Assembly (NCBI GenBank): GCA_014379625.1
Contig: JACMLJ010000010.1
Location: 186,001 to 250,000 of the forward strand
DNA length: 64,000 nt
Direction of reading: 5' to 3'
Source: Ferruginibacter sp.
GTDB lineage: Bacteria; Bacteroidota; Bacteroidia; Chitinophagales; Chitinophagaceae
In this document: in pieces, positions 46,740 through 57,222 of the stretch
Position numbering within the stretch: position 1 is the stretch's first letter
Layout: every line of letters begins with the position of its first letter
Translations under genes and position numbers: made by a program
Notes under the pieces: model-generated
The model's database searches: none
What the model saw: the letters and a program-made list of their open reading frames with translations, nothing else
What the model was told of the DNA's origin: nothing

Positions 46740-49700
46740 ATGAGAAAGAAAATGATCCTTAATGCAGGATTCTATTGCATTATATTCACCATATTATTCT
46801 TCGTTGGCCCCTCCCCGGTTTTTGGTAGGGGGATACCCGGTAAACTCCCCCACAACATGGTTGAACAGGTGATTACAGGCAAAGTGACAGATGGCATTAC
46901 CGGCAATGCCCTTGTCGGCGCCAGCGTTTCCATAAAAAGCACCAGTAAAAGCACCACTTCAGACGCAAATGGAAATTATTCAATTACGGTACAGGATGAA
47001 AAGGCAGTGCTTATTTTTAGTTTCGTGGGTTATACCAACCAGGAAATTGCAGTAAAAGGAAGAACAACTGTAAACGTGATACTAAGTCCGGTAACCGCAG
47101 AGCTCGCCCAGGTAGTGGTGATGGGTTACGGGACACAGAACAAGAAAGACGTGACCGGGGCGGTAAAATCACTAAAAACTGAGTCGTTCAACCGCGGTAT
47201 CATTAACTCCCCCGAACAACTGCTTCAGGGTAAAGTGGCCGGCGTTAACATAACCTCCGCCAGCGGCGAACCCGGCGCTACCCTGAGTATTACCGTTCGT
47301 GGACCGGGCGGTGTAAGAACAGGGAGCACACCGCTGTTTGTGGTAGATGGCCTGGCCCTCGATAACTCGGGCACCGGCGGCGGCAACCCGCTTAACTTCC
47401 TAAATCCCCAAGACATTGAATCTATTGATGTACTAAAAGACGCATCCGCAACGGCTATATATGGTTCCCGTGGTGCCAATGGGGTTATTCTTATAACCAC
47501 CAAAAGGGGAAAGGCCGGTGTTTCCAGCATTACATTTTCCACTAGTGTAGGATTATCGTCACTGGCCCGGGCAATACCTGTTTTTTCCGCAGCCGAATAC
47601 AAGGCGCAGGTTGTAAATGTGGGAGGCGTACTGGATGATAAGGGTGGCAATACAGACTGGCAAAAGGAGATTACCAGGACTGCAACAACCCAAAATTATA
47701 ATCTTACGTTAAGCGGGGGTGCCAACAAACTTACCTACTATGCTTCCTTTGGTTTGCAGAAACAACAAGGCATCATTAAATTCAACGACTTCGACAGGTA
47801 TACAGGCCGCTTTAATGTGACCCAAAAATTCCTGGAAGACAGGCTTACCGTGGAAGCAAACCTGAATGCGACCAGCACTTACAACCTTCGTCCGCCCCTT
47901 GGGGTAATAGGTGATGCCATTTCCAATAACCCAACCTACCCGGCTTATGATGCAAATGGTAACCCCGCCCAATACCAGAATATTGGCAACCCGATTCTTT
48001 CTTTTAAGCTGGACCAGGATATTACCAAGATCAACCGGGTGATCGGAAATATCACCCCTTCACTGAAGATCATTGAAGGATTGATCTATAAACTCAATTT
48101 CGGCATTGACAATTCCACCGGTACGAGGGACATACAGGCCTTACCATATGCAGTTCCATTAAGGGACGGCAGGCTGGAGACTTATTATACCACCAACCGA
48201 AACACACTGCTTGAAAATTATCTTACTTATACCTTCAAAAAGGGAGATCACAGTGGCTCAGTTCTGGCCGGGCACTCCTATCAAAAGATTTTTCTTCAAG
48301 GCCGGAATTACAGCATAAACCGGTTTCCCATTTTACCCGTAGAACCCCAGTACAATCCCGGCCTTGGCCAGGAATTGACGCTGGCCAATAATAAGCCGGG
48401 GGGATATGCGGTGATCAATGAACAGCAGTCTTTCTTTGGCAGGCTAAATTACCAGTACCAAAACAAATACCTGGCAACGGTCAATTTCAGGGCTGACGGT
48501 TCTACCAAATTCGGTGGCAATAACAAATATGGCTACTTCCCTTCTTTTTCCCTCGGGTGGAGGATAACAGAAGAAGATTTTATGGAGAAATCTATTTTCA
48601 GCAATCTTAAATTAAGAGGCGGCTGGGGACAAACTGGTAACCAGGAGATTGAACCGAAGCTTACCCAGGCCTTGTACACATCCGCTGTAACAGGTACTAC
48701 CAGCTATCCGCTTTCTGGCACGGGCCCTTATCCGGCAGGTACAACTTTTTCCCGCCTTGCCAACCCCGACCTTCAATGGGAAGTATCCGCACAAAGCAAT
48801 ATAGGACTGGATTTCGGCTTATTAAAAGGGAAACTGAACGGATCTATTGACGTCTTTAACAAGGTCACCAATAATATTCTGTTGTCGGTGTTTCCTGCGG
48901 ACCCTGTACAGCCGGCAGAAAGAGTTTATACCAACGTGCAGGATATGAATATCACTAATAAAGGTATTGAAGCTGAACTTGAATATAAGGTGCAGGCAAA
49001 AGGCGGGTTCAATTATTCTATCGGTGGCAATATTACTGTCATGAGCAATAAGGTTACCAATTCTCCTTATTCTGTAATCCCTTCCGGCAACGCTACCGGC
49101 TCGGGGCTTTCTTCGGCCACTATCAACGGCTATATCAATAATGAACCCATTGGTACTTTTTACCTTCAGGAGTTTATAGGGTTTGATAACAATGGGTTGA
49201 GCAAATACAGGGATGCCAACGGTGATGGTATCATTTCGGATAAAGACCGCATCGCAGCAGGTACGGCACTACCGAATCTTATGTACAACTTTTTCGGAAG
49301 CATGGGTTACAGAGGTTTTGATTTTGTGGTAAACTTTAACGGTGTATCAGGCAACAAGATCTACGACAATACCGCCAACGCCAATTTCTATAAACTCAAG
49401 CTGTCCAAAGGCATCAATACAACGGCGGAGGCCGTTGCCAACCCACAGGAATCTTCGACCAATGCAGCCCCGGTGAGTACCCGTTACCTTAAGAACGGGG
49501 CTTACCTGAGACTAAACAACCTTTCGCTTGGATATACCTTAAATACAGCAAGCCTTGGAATCAATAAGTGGGTATCCGCACTGCGGCTGTCCGTTACAGG
49601 GCAAAACCTGTTCGTTATAACGGATTATGACGGTTATGATCCCGAGGTTAATACAGAGCGGACAGTTGATAAGGTTTTATCCTATGGTATTGATTACCTC

Positions 49701-49751
49701 AGTTACCCCAAAGCAAGATCCATAATTTTTGGTTTAAACGTATCATTTTAA
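46740..49751 (+). CDS. SusC/RagA-type TonB-linked outer-membrane transporter
   Basis: A 1003-residue receptor. It has a signal peptide, a carboxypeptidase-regulatory-like domain (about 41-115, ITGKVTDGITGNALVGASVSIK) and a TonB-box region (AQVVVMGYGTQNKKDVTGAV). The plug ends in VDGLALD...IESIDVLKDASATAIYGSRGANGVILITTKRG, the SusC signature. The large barrel ends with GLNVSF. It imports a nutrient captured by its SusD partner, whose gene starts 9 bp downstream. No glycosidase is nearby. The divergent neighbour is a phosphoesterase fusion, so an organophosphate or other phosphate-containing substrate is a reasonable guess. Confidence 0.95.
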   Translation: MRKKMILNAGFYCIIFTILFFVGPSPVFGRGIPGKLPHNMVEQVITGKVTDGITGNALVGASVSIKSTSKSTTSDANGNYSITVQDEKAVLIFSFVGYTNQEIAVKGRTTVNVILSPVTAELAQVVVMGYGTQNKKDVTGAVKSLKTESFNRGIINSPEQLLQGKVAGVNITSASGEPGATLSITVRGPGGVRTGSTPLFVVDGLALDNSGTGGGNPLNFLNPQDIESIDVLKDASATAIYGSRGANGVILITTKRGKAGVSSITFSTSVGLSSLARAIPVFSAAEYKAQVVNVGGVLDDKGGNTDWQKEITRTATTQNYNLTLSGGANKLTYYASFGLQKQQGIIKFNDFDRYTGRFNVTQKFLEDRLTVEANLNATSTYNLRPPLGVIGDAISNNPTYPAYDANGNPAQYQNIGNPILSFKLDQDITKINRVIGNITPSLKIIEGLIYKLNFGIDNSTGTRDIQALPYAVPLRDGRLETYYTTNRNTLLENYLTYTFKKGDHSGSVLAGHSYQKIFLQGRNYSINRFPILPVEPQYNPGLGQELTLANNKPGGYAVINEQQSFFGRLNYQYQNKYLATVNFRADGSTKFGGNNKYGYFPSFSLGWRITEEDFMEKSIFSNLKLRGGWGQTGNQEIEPKLTQALYTSAVTGTTSYPLSGTGPYPAGTTFSRLANPDLQWEVSAQSNIGLDFGLLKGKLNGSIDVFNKVTNNILLSVFPADPVQPAERVYTNVQDMNITNKGIEAELEYKVQAKGGFNYSIGGNITVMSNKVTNSPYSVIPSGNATGSGLSSATINGYINNEPIGTFYLQEFIGFDNNGLSKYRDANGDGIISDKDRIAAGTALPNLMYNFFGSMGYRGFDFVVNFNGVSGNKIYDNTANANFYKLKLSKGINTTAEAVANPQESSTNAAPVSTRYLKNGAYLRLNNLSLGYTLNTASLGINKWVSALRLSVTGQNLFVITDYDGYDPEVNTERTVDKVLSYGIDYLSYPKARSIIFGLNVSF

Positions 49752-49760
49752 AAGCATAAC

Positions 49761-51449
49761 ATGAAAAAAACTTATCTGAAAATAATGCTGCTTTCGGCGT
49801 TTATTGCCGCGGTTGGTGGTTGTACCAAATTGAACGAAGAAGTATTGGATGAATCACCTGTAACGGGACTTACCGAAAGGCAGATAGCCGATGGACTTAT
49901 TGCCCCTGTTTATAGTCAATTACCTACCATTTATCAACATACCAATTATTTTGCGCTGCAGGAAATTTCCACGGATGAAGCTATCCTGCCTTACAGGGGT
50001 GGTACGGATTGGGGGGACAATGGAATTTATCTCTCCCTTCACAAGCATGAAACAGGATCTACCGATCCCAATGTGAGGAGCACCTGGAATTTATTGGTGC
50101 AGGGTTTATCAAGGGCCCTAACGGCCATCAGTACCCTGAAAGACAATAAGGATCCGAACGTTACTGTTTATATTGCGGAAGCGAGGGGAATGAGGGCCTT
50201 TTATAACCTCCTTTGCCTCGACCTGTTCGGTATCGCATTTGTGAAAGAAGATCCGGAAGGATTTTCTAAAATAGTCCGGGGTGCAGAAGCGATTGACTAT
50301 ATTAAAAGTGAACTACTGGCAATAGAACCCATCCTGGATAATACAACCGGCCCCGGCAGGCTCACCAAAGCCGGTGTATGGGGTTTACTTGCCAGGCTGC
50401 ACCTGAACTCCCCGGTTTACCGCGATGTTTATGCAGATGCTTTCCAGTTTAAATCGGAGGATATGGATGAGGTAATTAAATATTGTGATAAGATAATCGG
50501 TACACCACAGTACACCTTATCTGCTGACTATTTCGCCATCTTCGGCAACGACAATCACAATAACAGGGAATTGATATTTGCAGTAGACCAGCGGGCAGAT
50601 TTAAACGGGCATAACCGGATGGCATATTTCTCCCTTTCCGGAGACCAGTACCCTCTCCCCGCCTTTCCTGCTGCAAACGGAACTGACGGTCCTGCTATTA
50701 CCCCCGATTTTTACCGAAGCTGGGTAAATGCCAACGCTCCTGTTGATCCGGCAGTGGCCGATCCGAGATTCTATAAACAGAACATTTCTATCTATACAAA
50801 TCCAGGCGACTCTTGTGTGTCCGATTTCAATATCGATCGTGGTATCCTGCGCGGGCAGCAATACGGACTGATCCGTAAAAGCGGTGTTTTTGAAAAATGC
50901 CCTGACGGAAAGTTTAAAGTGGGTAAACTCTTTAATGTGTCACGAACTAATCCAACCCTTCCTGTGAACTTTACAGAATTCATTGATTTTACTACTGCGG
51001 GTAGTAATTACTCTACCGGTTACCGGGTAGAAAAATATGAGTTCAGCAGAAAATCTTCCAGTGGAAGAAATTTTGGTGAAGCCGATATCTCAATCATTCG
51101 CCTTGCTGATGTATATTTAATGCGTGCCGAAGCAAAGCTTCGTAAAAATGATGCGGCAGGCGCACTGGCAGATGTTAATATTGTAAGAACTTCAAGAACT
51201 GCTTACACCGTACAACCCAGTCCGCTCAGCGCAACTTTAACCTTAGACCTCCTCTTCCGTGAAAGAGGTTTTGAGTTTTATTGGGAAATGAACCGGAGAA
51301 CCGATATGATCCGCTTCGGAAAATACGAGAGCGCCTGGACCGAAAAAACAAATTCCGATAAAAAGAAAAGGATCTTCCCCATCCCGCAAACTGCGATTGA
51401 TGCAGCCTCTAATATTCCCAATTATATGACGCAGAACACGGGTTACTAA
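49761..51449 (+). CDS. SusD/RagB-type nutrient-binding lipoprotein
   Basis: A 562-residue outer-membrane lipoprotein with the lipidated Cys at residue 21 (lipobox VGGC). SusD features are the N-terminal LNEEVLDESPVTGLT, the helical TPR-like core (ARGMRAFYNLLCLDLFGIAFV) and the C-terminal signature SIIRLADVYLMRAEAKLR...NIVRTSR...LLFRERGFEFYWEMNRRTDMIRFGKY. It forms the lid on the SusC pore. It is the second gene of the operon and ends before a strong terminator, so no third enzyme gene is co-transcribed. Confidence 0.95.
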   Translation: MKKTYLKIMLLSAFIAAVGGCTKLNEEVLDESPVTGLTERQIADGLIAPVYSQLPTIYQHTNYFALQEISTDEAILPYRGGTDWGDNGIYLSLHKHETGSTDPNVRSTWNLLVQGLSRALTAISTLKDNKDPNVTVYIAEARGMRAFYNLLCLDLFGIAFVKEDPEGFSKIVRGAEAIDYIKSELLAIEPILDNTTGPGRLTKAGVWGLLARLHLNSPVYRDVYADAFQFKSEDMDEVIKYCDKIIGTPQYTLSADYFAIFGNDNHNNRELIFAVDQRADLNGHNRMAYFSLSGDQYPLPAFPAANGTDGPAITPDFYRSWVNANAPVDPAVADPRFYKQNISIYTNPGDSCVSDFNIDRGILRGQQYGLIRKSGVFEKCPDGKFKVGKLFNVSRTNPTLPVNFTEFIDFTTAGSNYSTGYRVEKYEFSRKSSSGRNFGEADISIIRLADVYLMRAEAKLRKNDAAGALADVNIVRTSRTAYTVQPSPLSATLTLDLLFRERGFEFYWEMNRRTDMIRFGKYESAWTEKTNSDKKKRIFPIPQTAIDAASNIPNYMTQNTGY

Positions 51450-51806
51450 CAACACTTCTAAAGCAAATTCTAAAAAGCGATGGCATGTTCTCCCAACCAT
51501 GCCATCGTTTTTTAATGTGAGTTCCCATTCTTCATTCCGGAACCTGCGGGTAGAAAAAGCATGTTTCGGTTTTGAGTATTCAGGATTTACCGTATTATGG
51601 TACGCTTTCCATACTTTATGTCCCGGGGCATTCCTGCTGATGGCCCTGTTAACTAACCACCTGTCTTAAGTTTTGTAACGACGGAATTTATTTCATTTTT
51701 GCTGTTGCAATTGATGCAGGAATAAATATTTACTCACCCCGTCTTTTTTATCAGTACAGATCTCAGCCCATAAGATTTAACGCTGACACATTTTTATTGA
51801 CCCATC
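51450..51806. other. Intergenic region after susD
   Basis: It holds a terminator near its left end (51478-51513). The remaining 290 bp contain no gene or repeat that I recognise. Confidence 0.5.
51478..51513 (+). terminator. Intrinsic terminator of the susC-susD operon
   Basis: The perfect 10-bp arms CGATGGCATG (51478-51487) and CATGCCATCG (51498-51507) surround a 10-nt loop and are followed by six T residues. Confidence 0.92.
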
Positions 51807-54800
51807 TTATTGTTTACTAAATGTTTCCGTTATGAGCCGATGATGCCCGGCATCGGTCATTTCAACCCAATAAATACCGGCTGGCCATCCATTCACATCA
51901 ACAATTGTTTTGTTGCCCGATGTAGTAAACGATTGGGTGAAAACAACCTGTCCCATGGTGTTTACAATCCGGATGGAATGCTTGCCCGGCAGCAGGTTTG
52001 CCGCATCTATTACGAGCCTGGAGTTTACAGGATTGGGGTAAATTTTAATATCGCCTTTCGTAGAAATTATCACTGCTACAATTGCCGAATAAGCACTACG
52101 CCCGTCTATATCCACTTGCTTGATACGGTAGTAGTTTTTACCGCTAATATAGTCCGGATGGCTTATCTGGTATTGGCTACCCTGTGCGTTATTGGTGGCT
52201 TCCACCCTTTGGATGGGACTAAAATTTCTGCCATCCGAACTGTATTCCACGATGAAATAACTATTATTCCATTCCGAGGCAGTACTCCAGTTCACCAGCA
52301 CTTTCGTTTTGTTGTATTGGGCAGTGACTGAGAGAAAACGAACGGGCAAAGGATAAGAGGGTTCTGATAACACCGGCGGTACCACTTCCACAGTGAGTGA
52401 ATCGGCTTTAGAAAGGTATGCAGCCTGCAGTTCATCAAAACCTATAGCCAGTCCTTTAACATACCCCGGGCTGCTCTTACTTATGCCGCCGCCACCGCTC
52501 ACATAGCTGATACCCGGTTCAAAAGTAATATTACGAATGCTGCCATCACTATAAAAACCAAACAGGCCAAATGTAGTGCTATCGGCCAATATTATCCTGG
52601 GTATATAATTATCGTACAGCCTTGCAAATCTTATACTATCCAGCGTTATACCGGCTCCCTGGTTTAGCAGTATGTAGGAACTGTCGGTGTACGAATTGCC
52701 GGTGTTATCAAAGCCAAATACTTTTAAATCTACTTCACTGGCTACATTTGCAGGTACTTTAAAGCGAAATAAGGAATCCGGGGTTTCTACGGCAAAAGCA
52801 TCCAGGTCGCTTTCGTATCCCATGGCAAACAAAATCCTTTTTATGCCGCCGGTTGCCCGTACCGTAACTACCACAGAATCCCCGCGGTTATAGAACGCAC
52901 CCCTTGCCGGACTGATGATAAGGATAGAATCATTTTGTACCGGCCTCGCCAAAACACTACCGATGGAGGGGTCCCAACGAAGTTTTAAAGGATGGAAACC
53001 ATTGGTAGAAAACTGGGGAGAAGAAGCTTTTTCCCTTAGGAGGCTCAGTACTTTAGCATAAATGGGTGGTGAGGTATGAACGTTTAAATGATTGAAGCCA
53101 GTGAACAAAGTATGTGCATCCGCCATACCACCCATTTGGCTCTCATCGGAAACGATCATGTCATTGGGGCCACGGTAAATTTGCTGAAGGCATGCGTTTA
53201 ACGGAGTATTCCATGCGCAGGTGGTATTTTTTGTAAGATAATATTTAAGCGCGTACAACAATGTTTTAGCGCCCATGGCAGCATCATTGAGTTCATCAAA
53301 ATTTTGCCCGTTGGATAAAAAGTTGAAATAACTGTTAGGTTTTAGTATAATGGAAGATTTGATAAAAGTATTCACTGCACCATTAACGTTTTCGGCCCAT
53401 TGTGAAAACTCATCGGTAGAATGGATTACATGACTTGGGACAATGTTATTATTCAGGTCGGGCCCATTTAATAAATCATCAATGGCCGGCTTACCGATAG
53501 ACAGGTTATTGAGTGCTCCCTTGTAAGGATCTCTACCGGTTCTCTTTAATATCCATCGAAAAAAATCGTCTTTATTTTCTACGATATTTGCCAGTGGAGA
53601 ACCGCTATGGGGAGTATTAATGGTAATGAGCTTATTAATATTTTTTTTGTAAGGTCCTGCTCCGTTTCCTTCCTGCAAATACAGGCGGGTAAGGATGCCG
53701 CCCATGCTATGGCATACCACATCCACCTTACCTGTACTGAAATGATTGTTACCACATTTTTGTATTAACTCATCTATATAGCTGCCAATAAAAGCGCGAT
53801 TATAGGTAAACTCACGGTCACGGGCATACGAGGGAGTTAATATTTCATGTGGTTTATAGCTATAAAGGCTATTATTGAGCAGGTAGGCTTTCATGTCTTT
53901 CCATGTATTTTCGTCAGACCAAATTCCATGTAGCAACAATACGGGCGGGAGAACAATTTTTACCGGTATATCCAGCACAATTTTTTCGGTATTGAGTGTA
54001 GTATCCACTACCTGAAGGCGTACCGCCTTACCATTAAACTGGTTACTTACGGTGACATCAACGGCAGTTGGATGTGTATATTGCAGCCGAATACTATCAT
54101 TGGTGTTAGGGTCGAGATATCTTACCAGGAATGACCCATGTTGCAGCGGATTGTTGGTTGTGTTACCGTCTTTTATACGGAATTCCAGGTTCTTTGAATC
54201 GCTGCCGCTCCACTTTAAAATGGTTGCACTACTGCCATCCGCGGCAATAAACAAGGTGTCTTTATCTATCGCTGATTGTGTATTTTTTGAATCATAAATC
54301 GCGATCAACCGCCTTGTACCATCGTCATTGGTATTGGGGTTGGTACTTGAATTGGGTTTGAGGGTGTATACGGCCAGGTCGCCGGTGGTAATTTTATTGA
54401 TACCTGCGGATGTGCATGCCCAGATGGTTTTGTCTTTACCAACAGCCACACCAAGAACGGAGTTAGAAGACAGCCCCTGCGCAGTAGTGTACACCACATA
54501 AGAGGAATCGCCGGAATAGGAGCCAGATCCTTTGTATACGAGCAGGCCGCTGCCGGTGCCAAAATACACTTCACCGGTAAGGCTGCATGCAATGCTGTTT
54601 GCCCTGAAAATAGTGGCCGAAGGCAATACGGATGGAACGCCAATATAATGCCAGCCGGCGCTATCATAAACAGCAATGCCTTTGGTGCCGCTCATACCCG
54701 CCCATACCCGGCCTTTGGCATCTTTGCAGAGCGACCAGGGGCCAAAATCGCCGTTGGTTAATCCAAAAGGAATGGATGTGTTATTCTGATCATATTTACC

Positions 54801-55616
54801 AATATAGTTTCCTAAAAGATCATACCTGATGATTCCAGCCGTGACTACATTGCCTGCAGACTGGTCGTATCCATCGCTACCTACCCAAATTTCATTTCCC
54901 GCCTGAACCACACTACGGCAGGTGCGCCTTTTACCGATGCTATAATTTTCTGATTGATAGTTATTGCCTGTCCCGATTAATATGCCTGTAGGATCTGGCA
55001 ATGCAGCACCGGTAATAGTAGAGAAGTTTACCCCATTGAATCTTCCTACCGCGCCCGGCGCAAAATGGTAACGCGAATTGTAGTTAAGGAAAGCAGGATA
55101 GGTCATGGAGTCGTGATAGGAAGCAGCGCACCACGGTCTGCCGGTGCTATCAATACAAACTCCCAATACATTCCGGCTGGGAGGCCCCGGGGCAGATTGC
55201 CCCAATATCGGTTTGCCGCGGTAATAAGTTCTTTTGATAGGAACCAGGGGATCAATTCTATGTATTCCACCCCAATAATTAATGTTATTGCCCGCTTCGC
55301 CACTACCGAGGTAAACAACATATCCGGAGGAGGCCACCCATAAATCGTTGTCCTGGATGGCAATCTGCCTTAAGTAACTTCTTTGAAATGCAAGGCCGAA
55401 ACCATTCCAGTTTTTCCAGGTGCTTTGGTCAAATTTCCAGAGCCCCTTGCCATTGGTCCCTGCATAGACATTGCCCTTATTGTCAATTGCAATGCATGTA
55501 AATGCGGTATCTTTTTTATATACAGTTACAGAAGCCGGCTTGTTTTGAGCAAAGCAGGCAATTTGCACGCATACTTGTAGTGATAAAAGGGCTATAAATT
55601 TTCTCATAAAAATCAT
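51807..55616 (-). CDS. Secreted propeller-lipase with type IX secretion tail
   Basis: A 1269-residue exported protein. A second ATG at 55607 is an equally good start. After the signal peptide, the region of about 30-400 has propeller-type repeats (VYAGTNGKGLWKFD, LWVASSGYVVYLGSGEAGN, VWAGMSGTKGIAVYD). An alpha/beta hydrolase domain follows, with LLLHGIWSDENTW near 560 and the nucleophile elbow VVCHSMGGI with Ser near 636, as in extracellular lipases. Beta-sandwich domains come next. A C-terminal type IX sorting domain (about 1189-1269, IKIYPNPVNSRLVIDA...NGWPAGIYWVEM) sends it to the surface or medium. The substrate ester is unknown. It is monocistronic. Confidence 0.87.
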   Translation of the reverse strand: MIFMRKFIALLSLQVCVQIACFAQNKPASVTVYKKDTAFTCIAIDNKGNVYAGTNGKGLWKFDQSTWKNWNGFGLAFQRSYLRQIAIQDNDLWVASSGYVVYLGSGEAGNNINYWGGIHRIDPLVPIKRTYYRGKPILGQSAPGPPSRNVLGVCIDSTGRPWCAASYHDSMTYPAFLNYNSRYHFAPGAVGRFNGVNFSTITGAALPDPTGILIGTGNNYQSENYSIGKRRTCRSVVQAGNEIWVGSDGYDQSAGNVVTAGIIRYDLLGNYIGKYDQNNTSIPFGLTNGDFGPWSLCKDAKGRVWAGMSGTKGIAVYDSAGWHYIGVPSVLPSATIFRANSIACSLTGEVYFGTGSGLLVYKGSGSYSGDSSYVVYTTAQGLSSNSVLGVAVGKDKTIWACTSAGINKITTGDLAVYTLKPNSSTNPNTNDDGTRRLIAIYDSKNTQSAIDKDTLFIAADGSSATILKWSGSDSKNLEFRIKDGNTTNNPLQHGSFLVRYLDPNTNDSIRLQYTHPTAVDVTVSNQFNGKAVRLQVVDTTLNTEKIVLDIPVKIVLPPVLLLHGIWSDENTWKDMKAYLLNNSLYSYKPHEILTPSYARDREFTYNRAFIGSYIDELIQKCGNNHFSTGKVDVVCHSMGGILTRLYLQEGNGAGPYKKNINKLITINTPHSGSPLANIVENKDDFFRWILKRTGRDPYKGALNNLSIGKPAIDDLLNGPDLNNNIVPSHVIHSTDEFSQWAENVNGAVNTFIKSSIILKPNSYFNFLSNGQNFDELNDAAMGAKTLLYALKYYLTKNTTCAWNTPLNACLQQIYRGPNDMIVSDESQMGGMADAHTLFTGFNHLNVHTSPPIYAKVLSLLREKASSPQFSTNGFHPLKLRWDPSIGSVLARPVQNDSILIISPARGAFYNRGDSVVVTVRATGGIKRILFAMGYESDLDAFAVETPDSLFRFKVPANVASEVDLKVFGFDNTGNSYTDSSYILLNQGAGITLDSIRFARLYDNYIPRIILADSTTFGLFGFYSDGSIRNITFEPGISYVSGGGGISKSSPGYVKGLAIGFDELQAAYLSKADSLTVEVVPPVLSEPSYPLPVRFLSVTAQYNKTKVLVNWSTASEWNNSYFIVEYSSDGRNFSPIQRVEATNNAQGSQYQISHPDYISGKNYYRIKQVDIDGRSAYSAIVAVIISTKGDIKIYPNPVNSRLVIDAANLLPGKHSIRIVNTMGQVVFTQSFTTSGNKTIVDVNGWPAGIYWVEMTDAGHHRLITETFSKQ

Positions 55617-55734
55617 GATTTAGTTTTTTGAATCAGGCAGTATAATTTTTTTGCTGTGACAATGTATACAATTTTGCTTTAATGTTACCAGGGATTCGGG
55701 AAATAATGTTGATTTAGTAAGAAATTTATCGCTA

Positions 55735-56160
55735 TTGCAAAAGCGTAAGCGGCATGAACAGGCGTCAACTGGCCAAAAAATGAACAACAGTACCGCAAGG
55801 AAACATCGCCGGGATTATACTTTTAAAGAAGACCTTTTGCTGGAAGATGAGGTAACAAAATGGAATATCTACAACACCATAAGTGAGATAGAAAACTTAT
55901 CCCGTGGCCTGAAAACCGATTTGGATTTAAGAGCGGTTTATCATAGGTTCGATGCAGGCCCGGCACAACCGCACCTGGGTTTACTGGTTTATCAGGTAGT
56001 AATTACAGTATGGTGGAGGGTAAAAGCACATGGTATAAGCGGCAACTGGCAGAAGATTGTAAGAATTGGCAACATCCAAAAAATAATCGCCCCCCCGGCC
56101 ACAAACAAGTATGGGGGAGTGATTGGCGTAAGAAAATGTTTAAGACAGGTGATGAGTTAA
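55735..56160 (+). pseudogene. IS4/IS1634-type transposase remnant (C-terminal part)
   Basis: From about codon 40 the frame reads WNIYNTISEIENLSRGLKTDLDLRAVYHRFDAG...HLGLLVYQVVITVWWRVKAHGISGNWQKIVRIGNIQKII. This matches the C-terminal end of DDE transposases of the IS4/IS1634 type, where the Glu in the EIE segment is the catalytic residue. The two other catalytic Asp residues and the N-terminal part are missing, so it is a remnant. The first 40 codons are not family-like. No terminal inverted repeats were identified. Confidence 0.7.
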
Positions 56161-56301
56161 GCAACATTAGTCCGTACAACTGATAAAGCCTAAACCTTTT
56201 ACAAAAAGAAAACCTATAGTACACAAACGGTACCCAAAAAAAAAGAAATGCAGTATTAATAAGCTTCGCCGCCGGTTTAACTGCAAATTTGGTTATGCGC
56301 A

Positions 56302-56337
56302 ACAAAAAACGCTTCGATCAAATGAAGCGTTTTTTGT
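56302..56337. terminator. Bidirectional intrinsic terminator
   Basis: The perfect arms CAAAAAACGCTTC and GAAGCGTTTTTTG surround an 8-nt loop and have A/T-runs on both sides. It serves the minus-strand lipoprotein gene ending at 56360 and any plus-strand read-through from the transposase remnant. Confidence 0.9.
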
Positions 56338-56359
56338 AAAAAGAAATTTATCCTGCCTT

Positions 56360-57040
56360 TTAATTCTTTGATTCCTCATTCTCATTTATTTTGGCACCCC
56401 CTCTATTTGTTGCTTTAATTGATGCGAACCTCACTTTTTGTCCGGCAATCTTTATATTATCCGAAGAGGCAAGGTCTTTTTCAACAGCATTTTTCCTTGT
56501 ATCAAGGGCCTCATACAATACTTTTATTTCATCCCAGTCTTCCCTTGTGTAATTATCCTTATTGTCAGCTACTGCATTTACAAAGTTCCTGTAAACACCT
56601 AAGATATTTTTGCCGTTTACAAATCCAAATTTCATATCGGCCCCAATTTTACCTTCGCCAAATAACCTGTTTCTTAGTACCTGCCTGTAATCGGGCGCGG
56701 TAGTTACTACTATTTTTGCTGCAGCTTCTTTTTCCTGAAGTTTGGTTTGATAGTTGGCTTTTAAAGCGGCGTATTTCCTTTTACTCTCTTCGGCTTTTGC
56801 CTGGTCCGCCTCTTCGAGGGTGGCGATAGTTTTTTCGGCAGTCAAAGCTCTTTCCTGGTAACCGTTGTCAATGGCTGTCCAATTCTCCAGGGTATATACC
56901 GGGGGGAGTTTTTCAATTGAGTCAACGTACTGGCTTAAAAGGGCGGCGTCTTGATTAGCGGCATCTTTTGCAGTATTGTTACATGCCATAAACCCGGTCA
57001 TCATAATAGCTGCTGTAATCATTAATTGTGTGGTTCGCAT
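56360..57040 (-). CDS. Lipoprotein of unknown function
   Basis: A 226-residue lipoprotein with MRTTQLMITAAIMMTGFMAC and the lipidated Cys at residue 20. The mature part is charged and helical (residues 25-110). A more ordered region follows (DYRQVLRNRLFGEGKIGADMKFGFVNGKNILGVYRNFVNAVADNKDNYTREDWDEIKVLYEALDTRKNAVEKDL). The pattern of a conserved helical lipoprotein is clear, but no characterised family was recognised. It ends in a bidirectional terminator. Confidence 0.82.
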   Translation of the reverse strand: MRTTQLMITAAIMMTGFMACNNTAKDAANQDAALLSQYVDSIEKLPPVYTLENWTAIDNGYQERALTAEKTIATLEEADQAKAEESKRKYAALKANYQTKLQEKEAAAKIVVTTAPDYRQVLRNRLFGEGKIGADMKFGFVNGKNILGVYRNFVNAVADNKDNYTREDWDEIKVLYEALDTRKNAVEKDLASSDNIKIAGQKVRFASIKATNRGGAKINENEESKN

Positions 57041-57222
57041 TTTTTGAAGTTTTGTTTATAGGCCATTGTCAATATCTATGCCACCAAATGTTTGCTGTTT
57101 TCTACTAAAATTTTGAGGAGATAGTACTAAATGTGGTACCATGGATGGATCGGGAAGCGGGTAAAATCAATTGTTGGGTATAATTTGCCCGATGAATTCA
57201 AAAAGCAGCGAATTAGTACGTT

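Noticed and set aside
55735..56160. Intact gene of unknown function
   Set aside because: The C-terminal two thirds match transposase ends, while the rest of the DDE enzyme is missing.
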